Positions 46,491 to 59,471 of a stretch of DNA of 64,000 bases are shown here, one piece after another. This DNA comes from Stictocephala bisonia (Eukaryota > Arthropoda > Insecta > Hemiptera > Membracidae): NCBI GenBank assembly GCA_035578905.1, contig JAQJVL010000176.1:124001-188000 (forward strand), written 5' to 3'. Position 1 is the first letter of the stretch, and each line of letters starts with the position of its first letter. The notes under the pieces were generated by a model. It saw nothing but the letters and a program-made list of their open reading frames with translations, ran no database searches and was not told the DNA's origin. A program made the position numbers and the translations under genes.

Positions 46491-49400
46491 AGCATTTGAA
46501 TATCCATCATTTTGAAATTTCGGAAGATGAAAAGAGATGGATTAAGCTTTAGACAAAATACATGAAGATCAAACAAAATTCCCACAAAAGAGTGTTCTGT
46601 TATTTTAAACTTGATGATAGATATTTGTAATGTACACCCTCCTATGTCTCTCCTAAGTTCGTAGGATTATACTTAAAGCATCAACCTCCATTATTTTTTA
46701 TGTATTATCAATACCAATGTGTTATTACGGGGTTCGACAGTCTTTTGTGGTCTACATCTACACGCAGGCTGAAGAGAACACTGAATTACTCTATGAGTTC
46801 TCTGTTTTATTTCCTATTTCTCAAATGAATATCTCCCATGGAGATCAGCTGTTAACCATCGAACGTTGACGTAAGTGTAACACTGACTACATTCACTCAT
46901 GTAAACTCATAATTCTCATTTGAAATCCACATTCGCCCTCATCTTAATGGTCGGTGTTTTAAGAAGAAATAAATAAATTAATGAATTCGTTACTAACTAA
47001 TCTATGTTTTCCATTTTGTGTATTTTATTACATGGAACAATAAACAGTAGATTCGGTACCTGAAATTCGAAAATCCGGTCGGTAAAATCATGTCAGCCCT
47101 CGTAGACATCCTCTGCTTGAGAAATGCAAGATATTAGCAATTTATATGAACTTACTAATTTTACGTAAGATTCGGAAAATGTGTTGGAAATAAAATAATA
47201 CAATATTTCATTACATCTTTAAAAGTAACATATAACAATGTGAATATTGATGCTGTGTGAATATCTATAAAAAAGTCCTCCAGATATTTATTTACACTGA
47301 AGACATTTTTACTAAATATGGGGCTTTTGTTACTAGTATATGGCCAGCTTTCCTAGAAAAATATTGTATTTTAAAATTACCATATTAAGTAGAAAATAAG
47401 TGTTTCAAAATGATAATTAAAAACCATTGTTTATGTTTTATATACTGTATTTAATTGTTTACCTTCTTGTTAATTGAGTAGGATCATATCTACTAGTAGA
47501 AGTGGCCTAGGAAAGTTAGCGTGATCCGAGCCCTCAGCAGTACCGTAATCCCGTTGATCGTCACTACTAGTAGGCAGCACTAATCGTGCAGATCATTTCC
47601 CTCGCAGGATTGTTGTTCCGTTCGGTCAATGGCGATAACCTGACACCTGTTCATAAACACATCCTTTGAGTTGAGTGCTTCCATTTCACATAAACTAGAG
47701 TAAAATTTACTTTTTTGTAAAACTGTCCATACTCATTATTGATTACTTGACCAGACCAGTTTTTATAACTATGGTAAACATTCAAAAATGTAGAAACATT
47801 TATCAGTAGATCTACTTTATTACAGGATAGTCTAAGAGACCAAAGGATGCATCAGCCTCATAGTTTCAATTGATCAGATTTAAGTTATATGTTCTTAAAT
47901 CGATGCGTTTTGTTCGGAATATGTCAATCTGGATTATCGGAGGAGGGGAGATACTCTGCTTTGTAACCAAAATATTCAACTTGCTGCCTTTCGACTTTAC
48001 AAGGAACAATTATGTTTTGGTACGATATGTTAAGATGTTCTTTACACACGTTAAATTATATTTACGTTCGACCCAGACTGTTGTTGACAAACAGCGTGTT
48101 CTAACATTTCAGGTTTGTTTTAAGTGATTAGAACCTGAATGTGTATGTTTGGTATTTATACGTGACTACGAAGCGACTGTTCAGGGTTGCAGAGTACTTT
48201 CACGTATGCACCCCTTTCAGACGCTAGAATATCTTAGAGGCATATATCTGTTTAAGGATACTGAATCTATACTGAATGGGATGCACCTTAATTACAGTAC
48301 TCCCCCCACTCATTATTTTGGGAATATCTTTCAGTAGTCACCGAAAAATACTTGCACTTACATTTCTTTCGGATCTCTTTCGGAATGTTCCCGTATTTGT
48401 TAAGCAATGATAAATCGTCAAACGAAGTAGAAAGTGTTTCATGTTTATATAAATAAAGCATGTATATATAAGCATGTAACACGTCAACTTATATCTATTT
48501 AATCCTAACCTAACAGCCCATGGAGGAAGTGCTTACAACCTAACCTAAATACTACAAGGCGCCGGCTGATAATTAAAACGATGACGCTTATTCTTTTCTT
48601 GTAGGTCAAAACCAAGTGACCAATAACAATGGTACATTGTTTGTAAGTTTAGTTTAGTTCTAGGCATGGTAGAACATCTTTATCTATGCGGGGACATTTC
48701 GAAAAAGACCCCATTTCGAATCAACTTTATATTACATATAATTTTAAATCCTTCTTTAAAAATAATATCCTTTGATTGAGTGTCAAACTTTATAAAACAA
48801 ACTGATTAATAAAAATGTCATACTGACGTAGATTGGCTCTGTTTATTGTGCTGATTGTTCATCAACACATTCAGAGGTATAGGATTGAATAGATCCAGAA
48901 CTGCTTAAACCCTTTTACGTTTTTAGATCTAGACATGTAATAGATAGTGGACGGGAACGTGTGGATAATGTTCGACGAAAGCAAGGTCGTGCCGAGAGGC
49001 GTCAAATCATCTGTTTCGAACTATCAGCTGATTCAATGACGTCACCTATTAGCATGCGTCGTGATCCGCGCCTACACATTTCACTGCAATTAACCGATAA
49101 TCGAAACTGTATCGCAGTTTCTCTGCGGCTTTCCCTCTGTCTGCTACCAAATATGTAAACTTGCTAGAGAAACTCGCTAGCTGGACTAACGTGCGATATT
49201 GACTCGTTTAATTGTGCCCAGTGCTGAGAACCGTTCCGACGAGCAACTTGCAAACTTGGTTATGGTGCGGTCCACGTAACAACGCTTACAATCTGGCTTT
49301 TCCATTTAATTTACTTATTACGTAGCTATTCTGTTCAATCCGAGCACAAATACCGATCTTTCGTACTTATGAAAAAAATAAAAATATATACGGTACTAAT

Positions 49401-50639
49401 GGTTTCAGCATGTACCTTAGCAACATTGAGTTAGTAAAATCAATTCCGGCTTTAATTACAAACCGTAACAATTTGTTGTTGATCTCATATACATATAACT
49501 AAAGTATGCCAAATGTTGTTATGTGATTTATGCGATTTTATTAATATATAGTCTACTTTTATGTTACAGTATTTTTAATGTTTCCTTAAGAAATTAATGT
49601 ATTTAGTTGATCAAGAATATAAGAAATAAGGAACTAACGTAATTTCATTAAATTTGTGTGTAATTTAATTATTTGACTCTTGTACGTATTAGTGTTCTTT
49701 CACGTTAGATGAACAACTATTTTATATTTAGTTTGAATTACCAAAATAACCTTGATAGCTTCAGACGATTATATATTTTTTTTTAAATATATTCAAACCT
49801 TTATTGTGGGTAAAGAGAACAATGTACTCAATAAAAAAGAAATATAAGGACAAATGAATAAAACTCCGTACCAGCGACACCTGCACTTTGTTGAAAGTAT
49901 TATTATTTTACAGAAATGTAATACTGTATGTAACATTGAAGCTTGTTTAATACAAAACATTCTTTTGTATGTCTACATGCCGTTGACGAAGGATCATACA
50001 GCAAGTTCCGCGAGGAAGAGGATGAGGTCCAAAAAGTTAACTTGTTTCCCCCACTTTTTAAAAGAAATTAAAACGATTATGTCAACACCTAAACTATGGT
50101 GATCTCAATAACTTAACATTCTACTAGTAGATATACCACTTGAACAACGGTCAGGGAGCAGGTCGACCGGGCAAGCCGGTCCCGATACCATCGCCATTTG
50201 CGGCCACCTCAGAGCATCCTGTGGAGGAAGGAAACATAAAGACCCCGTGAACTTTGCCAATGTCCTCGGCGTGCTGCTTTCAGCGCTCCACTGACGGTTC
50301 TGTTGGAGAGCTTTAAAATGGATTTAAAAACGTGAACTGCTTCATTAATGGACCTCAATCGACATAATTTCATTTATGTAATATTTCATGTTTCGCTATT
50401 GATTTGCTCGATATGTTATGCACTTTAAATAGTACGTAATATGGTTACAACGCAGACAAATTACCACTCATTCAGAAAGAGAGTTTGTTGTAATGATGTG
50501 TAAGGAGCCAGTTGGAAGTCGGAAATGATTCACGCAGCTAATGAGTCCGGGCCAAGGGAATAACGTTTAGATATGCTATGCTAATGAGTCAACGAGAGTG
50601 TGCTGTCAAAGCCATTTAAGTTTGGGTATACTCTCAAAT
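46491..50639. other. Non-coding stretch with small GC-rich patches
   Basis: No gene recognised. Copy 2 of the ~95-bp dispersed repeat lies at 46876-46975. GC-richer patches occur at 47490-47650, 48955-49160 and 50120-50330. The 48955-49160 patch has a full TGACGTCA at 49037-49044. AACCTAACCTA-type sequence occurs at 48505-48560. Open frames (for example 47870-48127, 48961-49158) are unrecognised. Confidence 0.4.
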
Positions 50640-52195
50640 AGTTGAATGTGTAGTGCCCTTGGACTGAATGTCCGAGTGTCCATGAGCTACGAGCTGGACA
50701 CTGAGAGCCACGACGACTAACAGTGTTTATTTGTAGTGCCTCGGACTGAATGACCGAGTGTCCGAGAGCCACGAGCCGGACACTGAGAGCCACGACGACT
50801 AACGTGTTAGGTGTAGTGCCTCGGACTGAATGACCGAGTCTCCATAAGCCACGAGCCGGACACTGAGAGCCACGACGACTAACGTGTTAGGTGTAGTGCC
50901 TCGGACTGAATGACCGAGTCTCCATAAGCCACGAGTCGGACACTAAGAACCACGACGACTAACGTGTTAGGTGTAGTGCCCTTGGACTGAATGTCCGAGT
51001 GTCCATAAGCCACGAGCCGGACACTGATTGCCACGACGACTAACAGTGTTTATTTCTAGTGCCTCGGACTGAATGACCGAGTCTCCATAAGCCACGAGTC
51101 GGACACTAAGAACCACGACGACTAACGTGTTAGGTGTAGTGCCTCGGACTGAATGACCGAGTCTCCATAAGCCACGAGTCGGACACTAAGAACCACGACG
51201 ACTAACGTATTTAGGTGTAGTGCCTCGGTCTGTAAAAACCGAGTATCCATAAGCCACGAGTCGGACACTAAGAACCACGACGACTAACGTGTTAGGTGTA
51301 GTGCCTCGGACTGAATGTCCGAGTGTCCATAAGCCACGAGCCGGACACTGAGAGCCACGACGACTAACAGTGTTTATTTGTAGTGCCTCGGACTGAATGT
51401 CCGAGTGTCCGAGAGCCACGAGCCGGACATTGAGAGCCACGACAACCTACAGTGTTTAGGTATAGTGCCTCGGCTTGAATGACTGAGTCTCCATAAGCCA
51501 CGAGTCGGACACCAAGAACCACGACGACTAACGTGTTAGGTGTAGTGCCTCGGACTGATTGACCGAGCCTCCATAAGCCACGAGCCGGACACTGAGAATC
51601 ACGACGACTTACGTGTTTAGGTGTAGTGCCTCGGACTGAATGACCGAGTCTCCATAAGCCACGAGTCGGACACTAAGAACCACGACGACTAACGTGTTAG
51701 GTGTAGTGCTTCGGACTGAATGACCGAGTCTCCATAAGCCACGAGTCGGACATTAAGAACCACGACGACTAACGTGTTAGGTGTAGTGCCTCGGACTGAA
51801 TGACCGAGTCTCCATAAGCCACGAGCCGGACACTGAGAACCACGACGACTAACGTGTTTAGGTGTATTGCCTCGGACTGAATGGCCGAGTCTCCATAAGC
51901 CACGAGTCGGATACTAAGAACCACGACGACTAACGTGTTTAGGTGTAGTGCCTCGGATTGAATGACCGAGTTTCCATAAGCCACGAGCCGGATACTGAGA
52001 ACCACGACGACTAACGTGTTTAGGTGTAGTGCCTCGGACTGAATGACCGAGTCTCCATAAGCCACGAGCCGGACACTGAGAACCACGACGACTAACGTGT
52101 TAGGTGTAGTGCCTCGGACTGAATGACCGAGTCTCCATAAGCCACGAGCCGGACACTAAGAACCACGACGACTAACGTGTTTAGATGTAGTGCCT
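50640..52195. repeat. ~80-bp GC-rich tandem repeat, ~19 units
   Basis: The unit begins GTGTAGTGCCTCGGACTGAA and continues 'tgaccgagtctccataagccacgagccggacactgagaaccacgacgactaacgtgttag'. Its period is 80 bases with 79-84-base variants. Some units carry 'gtgtccgagagccacgagccggacac', a hairpin with a 7-base stem that other units lack. Two unit types ('gtgtccgagagccac', 'gtctccataagccac') are interspersed. Several minus-strand frames (50581-50793, 51186-51440, 51769-52086) are repeat by-products with a repeating RLVALGHS/RLVAYGDS motif. Confidence 0.96.
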
Positions 52196-52512
52196 GTATC
52201 CAACAATAACATTTATTAAGCTATAATTTTAATTCTAATGTCCTAAATCGCCCTAAAAACACTCAAGTAGTCATTTGTGGGTGGAACATCTCAACGTGCT
52301 CCAAGAGGTAAGAGTGTTCCGTGTGGATGAGCGGCGGATCATAGCATGGAAATTATAGTATACAAAAGAGTATTATGCCATTGTTAAACAGGTGAACTTG
52401 TAAAATAATAATAAAAACTTGTCGTATTGTTCTTTTTCAGCAAGTTCTGAATCATTTGTTCTGCGTACTTTGCATATAGTTAGTTCTCTTCAGCTCCTAT
52501 CAACCAAGCTTT

Positions 52513-53554
52513 TGTAACAGGTCCACCAAATTGACGAATAAATTAATTAAATTAAATTAATGATAAATTATTTTATTAAAGAAATAGATACATTTAATTA
52601 AAACAATGACCGAACATTCAAATAATATTCGGAAATCGTTGTAAATTAATAACCAGCAAGTATAGGGAAGTGGGCAGATATATTTATTCCAGGGCAGTCG
52701 TTCAAAATCGTAAACAACATTCCTTTCATTGTTATTGAAACAGATAAGACATGTGCAGTCGCGTCGTCGGACGAATTCATCTGGCAATCCAGAGGGGTGT
52801 CAGAGTGACATGCACTGGTCGAGACCAAGGTAGATGAGAGACGTATTTTAGTTGAAAAAAGAATCGCTAGAGGCACCACCTACCGGGGCAAAAAGCACAT
52901 GGCATGGGCGGAAGTAGAGTCTCTAACCCAATATTATCGGTTTTAACGGACAAAAACGGAGGACTGGCAACCCACGCCAGCCTAGTACAAGCATCGTCCA
53001 TTCACATTGAAGATCCCTCCGGGATAGGACACTTGACATCATGACCTAGAAGAAGCAAGTATCCAAGCCGCGTTGATGCAGCAGTAAAATTTCTTTTATT
53101 ACCGCGTGTAACTGTTTTAGTTTGAAATATAATTCATAATGTTGTGAAAGTATATATATATTTTAAATAGACTGGTGTGTGATTATTAGACTGGATCGGG
53201 ACTTGTAATTTCGTTTCTTCAAGACCACGTGGAGTTTCAGCATCACAAGAAGAAAAGTTAAAGATAAGTTCTAGTTATTAACTAAGTCTAATCATATTAT
53301 AGTAATCAGTAAAAGAAAAAATTAAATAATTAAATTCATTTGTTGTATTGAAATTTTGAAAAAGAAAGTAAAAAAGAATGTATTATTAAATTAACTTTTT
53401 CAAACGAGAGTCTTTTTTCATTGTAATTTACAGCCTCACCGATTTATCCACATAAAAAACCCTGAGATTAAGATAAATAAAATTAATTTGCATAATTTTT
53501 ATCAAATTAACAGAAACTAAATTAATGTAACTCATCAAAGAGAGGTAGGTTACA
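52513..53554. mobile_element. Solo LTR, copy 2 (1,042 bp)
   Basis: Same family as 31430-32483: it starts TGTAACAGGTCCACCAAATT and ends 'agaggtaggttaca'. It is flanked by a perfect 4-base duplication CTTT (52509-52512 and 53555-53558). Shared internal blocks include 'gaacattcaaataatattcggaaatcgttgta', 'tctaacccaatat' and 'ttacagcctcacc'. Roughly 80-85 percent identity by eye to copy 1 implies either age or different source elements. No internal gag-pol sequence is nearby. Confidence 0.92.
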
Positions 53555-53558
53555 CTTT

Positions 53559-55029
53559 TTTCTTCAAGTTGTATGATCTAGCCTTTATCTTTTTCGAGTA
53601 TCCTCCTTTAATTATTTTTCCCTTTTAAACCTCATTTATTATTTTTATAATCTATTCGTTCTTATAACCAGCATCCACAGGGCTCTGTAGAAACGACTAT
53701 TGAGCCCTAGCTAAGGCTAATATGACGCAGCCCCTATAACTCACATTAGTCTACTTTGTAAGAGGTGAAATATGTAAGTTTATGACAAGTTCATTTATTT
53801 TGAATATGTGGGCTGCTGATTATTTAAATCTTATTTATATTCAAAACCATTGACCTTTGTGATTGGAACACATCATTAGTAATACTTATTTTGCATTCAC
53901 TAGCGAAGTTAAGTCGATGTTAAAGAATATTTTATTTGATTATTATAATATTCACATTTATAATTTGAAAAGGCCTAATCAAAATTGTTATAAATGTCAA
54001 AAGTCAAAGACATTTTATTACTAGTATTGTTATAGTCTGTTACTTGGATTCTACTCCACGACAATCGATTGTTTATTAATTTATTTGCTATGTGTAATCA
54101 AGCTGTGACAAGAGAGTGTATATCGTGTTGGTATAGCACTTTCCTCTGCAATAGCGTTTCGTCACAAAACAACTACTGTATAGGCCTACAATATTATGTT
54201 GATTGCCAATCATTCTAAGACTGAAACAATCCATTATGTTGTATATCTACAGTAAAGTAAGATTGGATACAATCTTAGGCTGAAGCTTTACGTCAAGTTG
54301 ATGTTGTTGGACATCAGGGATCGCGGTCGAATGATCTATCCGAACACCACTATTTCCATTGCAACATTCGATATTTACCGATAGTGCCTTACTTCAGAAG
54401 ATCGTGAAACATATCTTCTCAACGCACGTTATCAGACGGTGGGAACGCACGCGGTATAATGTGATGTCTCTATCCCACAGAGGCCTGAGGCCGGGTCCGT
54501 GTTGAGCCTGAGGCCTAGCTCTCACCCACGCTTGCCTCCTATATGGAAGCAGTCTTATTTACATCGTCACGACTGCCCGGCGTTTCCGTTTTCCGTTTAT
54601 GGGCCACGTCCGTAGATTCAATTTACCTGAGTATTTTATCACTGACTGCTGCTGCCGTTTCCAATCTAGATCGTGCCACTTCGAACCGCCACACCTGGTG
54701 TTTGTTATAACACTGGCAACATGATCTCTTGCCAAGTTCATATAATATTGTATGCCAAAGATTATACTTTGAATTAAGTATTACAAATGTTAACTTTGTT
54801 TTTATATAACAACATTCAAACTTAAACTAAATTCGTGCTTAAAAAAATTAACAAGTTTTTCATTCATGGTTTAAAACTCTACGATGCATATGTTATGTTT
54901 CTTGTGCATTCTGTTATTTAGTGCCTTTTTTGGCTGAGGTGGACACAATAATAATTATACTAGTAGGCCTATTACAGCTATGAATGTCGTATATCAGAGA
55001 AGTGACCGCTAGGAATGCAATCAGCGATA
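53559..55029. other. Non-coding stretch
   Basis: Mostly AT-rich. A GC-richer segment at 54290-54740 has a 60-codon minus-strand frame (54559-54741) with no family match. Confidence 0.45.
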
Positions 55030-55745
55030 GTGTCGTTCATATTCTATTAATCAGCAATAACATTTTAAACAAAAATGTTATATAGATATTTTTTGAAACT
55101 AATATAGATATTTCTTAATCCCAATCCAATAATCAGCAATAAAATTTTTAATAACAAATTTTAATTTGTTTCTAAACTTAATTGATATTTCTTTAATACT
55201 AATCTATTAGCCAACAATAACATCGTATAAAACAAGTTATTTCTAACTTAAATTGATATTAATTAAACTTAATCTGTTAAGCTACAATAACATTTTAAAC
55301 AAAAAATTTGATTGTTTCTAACCTAAATTTATATTTCTTAATCCCAATGTATTATTCTGCAATAACATTTTAAACAACACATTTTAAATTTTTTCTAACT
55401 TAAGTTGACATTTTTTTAATCCTTATAGGTTAATCAGCAATAATATTTATGAAAATAAATTTTAAATAGTTTCAAACCTAAATTTGTATTTCTTAATCTT
55501 AATGAATTAATCAATAATAACATTTTAAACAACCGATTTTAAATTTTATCTAACCCAAGTTTACATTTCTTAATACTAATCTGTTTATCAACAGTAACAA
55601 TTTAAAAACAATTTAAAATTTGTTCTAATCTAAATGTACACATTTCTTAATCACAATCTATTAATCAGCAATAACATTTTAAAATACAAAATGTTCAATC
55701 GTTTCTAACCTAAACTGATATTTTGTAATCCTTAACTATTAATGC
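55030..55745. repeat. Degenerate ~78-bp AT-rich tandem repeat, ~9 units
   Basis: The core ATTAATCAGCAATAACATTT, then 'taaacaaaaaattttaa.ttgtttctaacctaaattgatatttcttaatcc', recurs at ~55045, 55130, 55210, 55283, 55360, 55435, 55510, 55590 and 55665. Spacing varies between 72 and 85 and identity is moderate, so it is an old array. Confidence 0.85.
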
Positions 55746-56617
55746 TTATCTGCCACGAAACACTTTCTACATATTTTGGATTTTAGAGAGCCAGTGGCCG
55801 AGCGGGTCTCGACTGTTGGTGTTTATCAGTAGTACTCACCCTTTACTGTAGGCCTACTGGTTTCTCCCTCACTCTGATAAGTTTAACTCTTAGATCAGCA
55901 GTCTTTAGGGAATGGTTAGAGTAAGGTTGATGAGATCAGTCTCTCATTTAAACAATGAATAAATAAAAAGTTTATAATTTAATTGTAAAATGAATTAACG
56001 TTTGGTTAAAATTTTTCGGCATTGCATCATAAATCAAATCTTTTATGTATAAACTTAAGGAATCCTGAATTATCAAAAAATGAATACATTGTATGACAAT
56101 TGCGCAGTTTTCCTTGCTGCAAGTAAGTTCCATATGTTGACAACTCGCCTCCCGCGGTGTCAAACAGATATCATCTCGGTTTTTAGGTAGTGTTTATATT
56201 TGCCTCTCACATCCGGCTGGACTTTGTATCTTAGGTTCTCGGATGACGGTCAACTTTCTACCAGGGAAGTGCTCGAGTTTCCACACGTGCTCGTCGCGAC
56301 TCTCCGCGGAATCCCAAGTGGTCGAAGACTAGGAAGGGCGCCCGTCACCTTACAGGATAGTTATATGCGTTCAGTTTCAGTAGCTCACGCGTTTTAAATG
56401 GGTTTAATACCACTGTTTTGCCGTTGGCTAGGTGTAAAAACGCCAACTTGTGTTATAAGTAGTATATTCATTCTGATTTTCAGTTTATAATTATTTTAAA
56501 CTGATCGTTGATAGTCAATTGACTGTTCATAGCTTATATATCTTTTATTAAATTGGATCTTAAATTTTTACATTGTAATCATTGTGTTATGGCCTCTGAG
56601 TTACTGCTTCATTTATA
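55746..56617. other. Non-coding stretch with A-box-like motif
   Basis: At 55791-55808 'gccagtggccgagcgggt' resembles a tRNA Leu/Ser D-arm and may start another SINE-like unit, but no body match was confirmed. The plus-strand frame 56200-56397 is unrecognised. Confidence 0.35.
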
Positions 56618-56870
56618 CGTAGTTGGGCAGGAATATTTGTATTATTTTTTATACTATTGAAACAAATTTAATTAAACTTTGCAGTTATGTACATGTCCCT
56701 ATAACAACATTTAGATATATTTTACTCGTTTTTTTTCGTATAGCCAGAGAATGGCCCATGAAGGAAGTCTTAAAAATTTTAATGTAAGCCTACCTCGGTT
56801 ACACCTCATTGTAAAGGTTTTTGTTTGTAAAAAAACATAAGAGTTCAAACCTGAGGTCAAAAGGACGACT
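56618..56870. repeat. Left terminal inverted repeat of the 1.59-kb MITE
   Basis: Pairs with 57958-58204 in inverted orientation. The strongest block is GCCCATGAAGGAAGTCTTAA. Identity falls toward the outer end. Confidence 0.85.
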
Positions 56871-56994
56871 CAGTAAGAAAGGGGGCACCCGAGGTGCGAC
56901 ATGGACTACCTGAGGGTCAATTGGACACTCGAGGTGCGACATGCAGCGAAAGAGAACCCAAAACTAACACTCGAGGTGCGACATGGCGAGTTAG

Positions 56995-57205
56995 TACCAC
57001 CGTACGTGTATAGGTGGGTGGGTGGGTTAGTACCACCGTACGTGCATAGGTGGGCGGGTGGGTTAGTACCACTGTAAAGTGTATAGGTGGGCGGGTGGGT
57101 TAGTACCACCGTACGTGTATAGGTGGCGGGTGGGTTAGTACCACCGTAAGTGTATAGGTGGGCGGGTGGGTTAGTACCACCGTACGTGTATGGGTGGGTG
57201 GGTGG
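56995..57205. repeat. ~36-bp minisatellite inside the MITE, ~6 units
   Basis: The core GGGTTAGTACCACCGTACGT then 'gtataggtgggcgggt' repeats every 34-37 bases. The minus-strand frame 56906-57109 is a by-product. Confidence 0.94.
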
Positions 57206-57206
57206 G

Positions 57207-57236
57207 TTAGGTTAGGTTAGGTTAAGTTAGGTTAGG
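57207..57236 (+). repeat. Interstitial TTAGG telomere-like run, 6 units
   Basis: Six consecutive 5-base units: five TTAGG and one TTAAG. TTAGG is the usual insect telomere repeat. The run abuts minisatellite units ending in GGGTTAG, so slippage from that sequence could also have produced it. Confidence 0.85.
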
Positions 57237-57339
57237 TTGAAAATATACACGTAATAAATCAATCAACAGTCGAACAATTTTGTTGTTTCAAAGCCTCACA
57301 GAAAATGTTGCTTAGTTCCAAACATATTTATTCCAAAAA

Positions 57340-57348
<9 letters not shown>

Positions 57349-57370
<22 letters not shown>

Positions 57371-57372
57371 TA

Positions 57373-57418
<46 letters not shown>
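57349..57418. repeat. (TA)n microsatellite
   Basis: About 34 TA units with one TC interruption, preceded by a run of ~14 A. Frames 57305-57571 and 57312-57593 read through it and are not genes. Confidence 0.96.
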
Positions 57419-57421
<3 letters not shown>

Positions 57422-57957
57422 GGACACAGAGAGAGCGCGCGTCTACAACCCCGCAACCCTTCGCCGGGCTACCTGAGGTGGCATGTCGCACCTCGAGTGC
57501 CAGTTTTATGGCCCTTTGGGTCGCTGGGATTAACACAGGTAGTCCATGTCGCACCTCGATTGCCACCGTAAGAAAATATAGCCAAATATTCATTAAGTCA
57601 TATAACTAACACTGCTTAATAATAAGATAGTTATTATATCTATTGCTGCGTTTCAGCTATAATTTATCTGACTGGATATGAGAAAGTAATTTTCACGAAA
57701 ACATACGTAACAAATTATTAAAATAATTTTCTTAAACTATTTTTAAGGTAAACCTACTGTCAAGAGTTTTAATAATTTATCTTATTTTTATTTTTGTTAA
57801 ATAATATAGTAATTTTTATAACGCAGTCATTCGTTACGATTTTTAACAATGAACAACATACTCAAAAACAGGGATCTGAAACTGTCAAATAAATAAATAG
57901 CCATGTAACTAAGAAGAGTTAATAATATGGCAATGAATTCTTTGAATCGCTGTATTT

Positions 57958-58204
57958 TGTAACTGGGTCATCCTTTTGACCTAAGGTTTGCACTTTTGTA
58001 TTGTACAAACAAACACCTTTTAAATGAGGTAGGGTTACATTTAAAATGGTTAAGACTTCCTTCATGGGCCATCCCCTGGCTATACGAAAATTGAGTAAAG
58101 GAAGTCTAAATTTTTCTATAGGGACATGTGCACAACTGCAAAGTTACATTTCTTTCAATAGTTTTAAAATTAATAAATATATTCCAGACTTTTGCCCAAC
58201 CCTG
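57958..58204. repeat. Right terminal inverted repeat of the 1.59-kb MITE
   Basis: Complement of 56618-56870. It ends GCCCAACCCTG immediately before TA. Confidence 0.87.
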
Positions 58205-58206
58205 TA

Positions 58207-58640
58207 TATCACACACATGAGTTTATATGTTGTTAGGTGTCTTAGCCGACTTGTGAAATAGGTTCTGTTCGTGGTAGCATCGATGAGAATCAAAAGCATA
58301 CTACTAAAGTGAGAGCGGAGATAGTAAACTGCCTAAGTATGCCCTCGTGTTGACGTGAAGCCATCATATCTACATAACAGATATCGTGTTTCCCTCCTTT
58401 CTCTTTCACAATCACAAAGCGTAAAGTGCTTTATAGAAGACCAAACCTACCGGAGGAATAATGCCATGTAACTTTTATTGAATACTGTACTTGAATATTT
58501 AGCGGCACTCGAGTGTTTGCGCTCTCTCCTCGTTGCTCGTTGAATGATTCAAACAAAATAGAAGAAGAGAGCGTTAATGTAATGGAATATCTTCACATAA
58601 CAAACTGACTTTTGCTAATCCGGTATTATTAAATAACGTT
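58207..58640. other. Non-coding spacer
   Basis: No gene, repeat array or element boundary recognised. Confidence 0.5.
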
Positions 58641-58669
58641 GTTCTTGAAAGATCCTCAAAGAGACTTCT

Positions 58670-59408
58670 GGAGACATAATATTTAGTACTAGGTTTATAG
58701 ACTATTACTACATACAATACTGAATATCTGTGTAAACACGAGCGAGGATGGAGCGTCTTCGACTCATGATATTTAGTACTAGGTTTATAGACTATTACTA
58801 CATACAGTACTGAATATCTGTGTAAACACGAGCGAGGATGGAGCGTCTTCCACTCATGACATTTAGTACTAGGTTTATAGACTATTACTACATACAGTAT
58901 TGAATATCTGTGTAAACACGAGCGAGGATGGAGCGTTTTCGACTCATGATATTTAGTACTAGGTTTATTGACTATTACTACATACAGTACTGAATATCTG
59001 TGTAAACACGAGCGAGGATGGAGCGTCTTCGACTCATGATATGATTTTTAGTACTACGTTTATAGACTATTACTACATACAGTACTGAATATCTGTGTAA
59101 ACACGAGCGAGGATGGAGCGTCTTCGACTCATGACATTTAGTACTAGGTTTATAGACTATTACTACATACAGTACTGAATATATGTGTAAACACGAGCGA
59201 GGATGGAGCGTCTTCGACTCATGACATTTAGTACTAGGTTTATAGACTATTACTACATACAGTACTGAATATCTGTGTAAACACGATCGAGGATGGAGCG
59301 TCTTCGACTCATGACATTTAGTACTAGGTTTATAGACTATTACTACATACAGTACTGAATATCTGTGTAAACACGAGCGAGGATGGAGCGTCTTCGACTC
59401 ATGATATT
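58670..59408. repeat. 90-bp tandem repeat, 8 units
   Basis: The unit starts GATATTTAGTACTAGGTTTA and continues 'tagactattactacatacagtactgaatatctgtgtaaacacgagcgaggatggagcgtcttcgactcat'. It recurs every 90 bases (for example AGCGAGGATG at 58741 and 58831), with a 4-base-longer unit near 59035. Units are >95 percent alike. Since 90 is a multiple of 3, a 162-codon minus-strand frame (58978-59466) stays open with a 30-residue period. No signal peptide, start context or outside homology supports it as a gene. Confidence 0.96.
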
Positions 59409-59471
59409 TAATTTCATGAAACGAATGCTGACGGCAGTATAAATTATTTGTTTTTATAGATGACAAAAACG

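Larger units (their letters stand above)
56618..58204. mobile_element. 1.59-kb MITE carrying its own minisatellite
   Basis: Inverted repeats of ~250 bases lie at 56618-56870 and 57958-58204. The right complement reads CAGGGTTGGGCAAAAGTCTG at the outer end, and the left reads CGTAGTTGGGCAGGAATATT. Both share 'actttgcagttrtgyacatgtccctat', 'cgtatagccag' and 'atggcccatgaaggaagtctta'. TA borders each side (56616-56617 and 58205-58206). A second, inner inverted pair built on 'cactcgaggtgcgacatg' lies at ~56885-56985 and ~57465-57565. Between them are a ~36-bp minisatellite, a TTAGG run and a (TA)n run. No transposase is present. Confidence 0.88.

Noticed and set aside
57305..57593. Frames of 88-93 codons on both strands
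   Set aside because: They are formed by (TA)n translated as alternating I and Y plus MITE inner repeats.
58978..59466. 162-codon minus-strand frame
   Set aside because: It is a by-product of the 90-bp repeat, which is divisible by 3.
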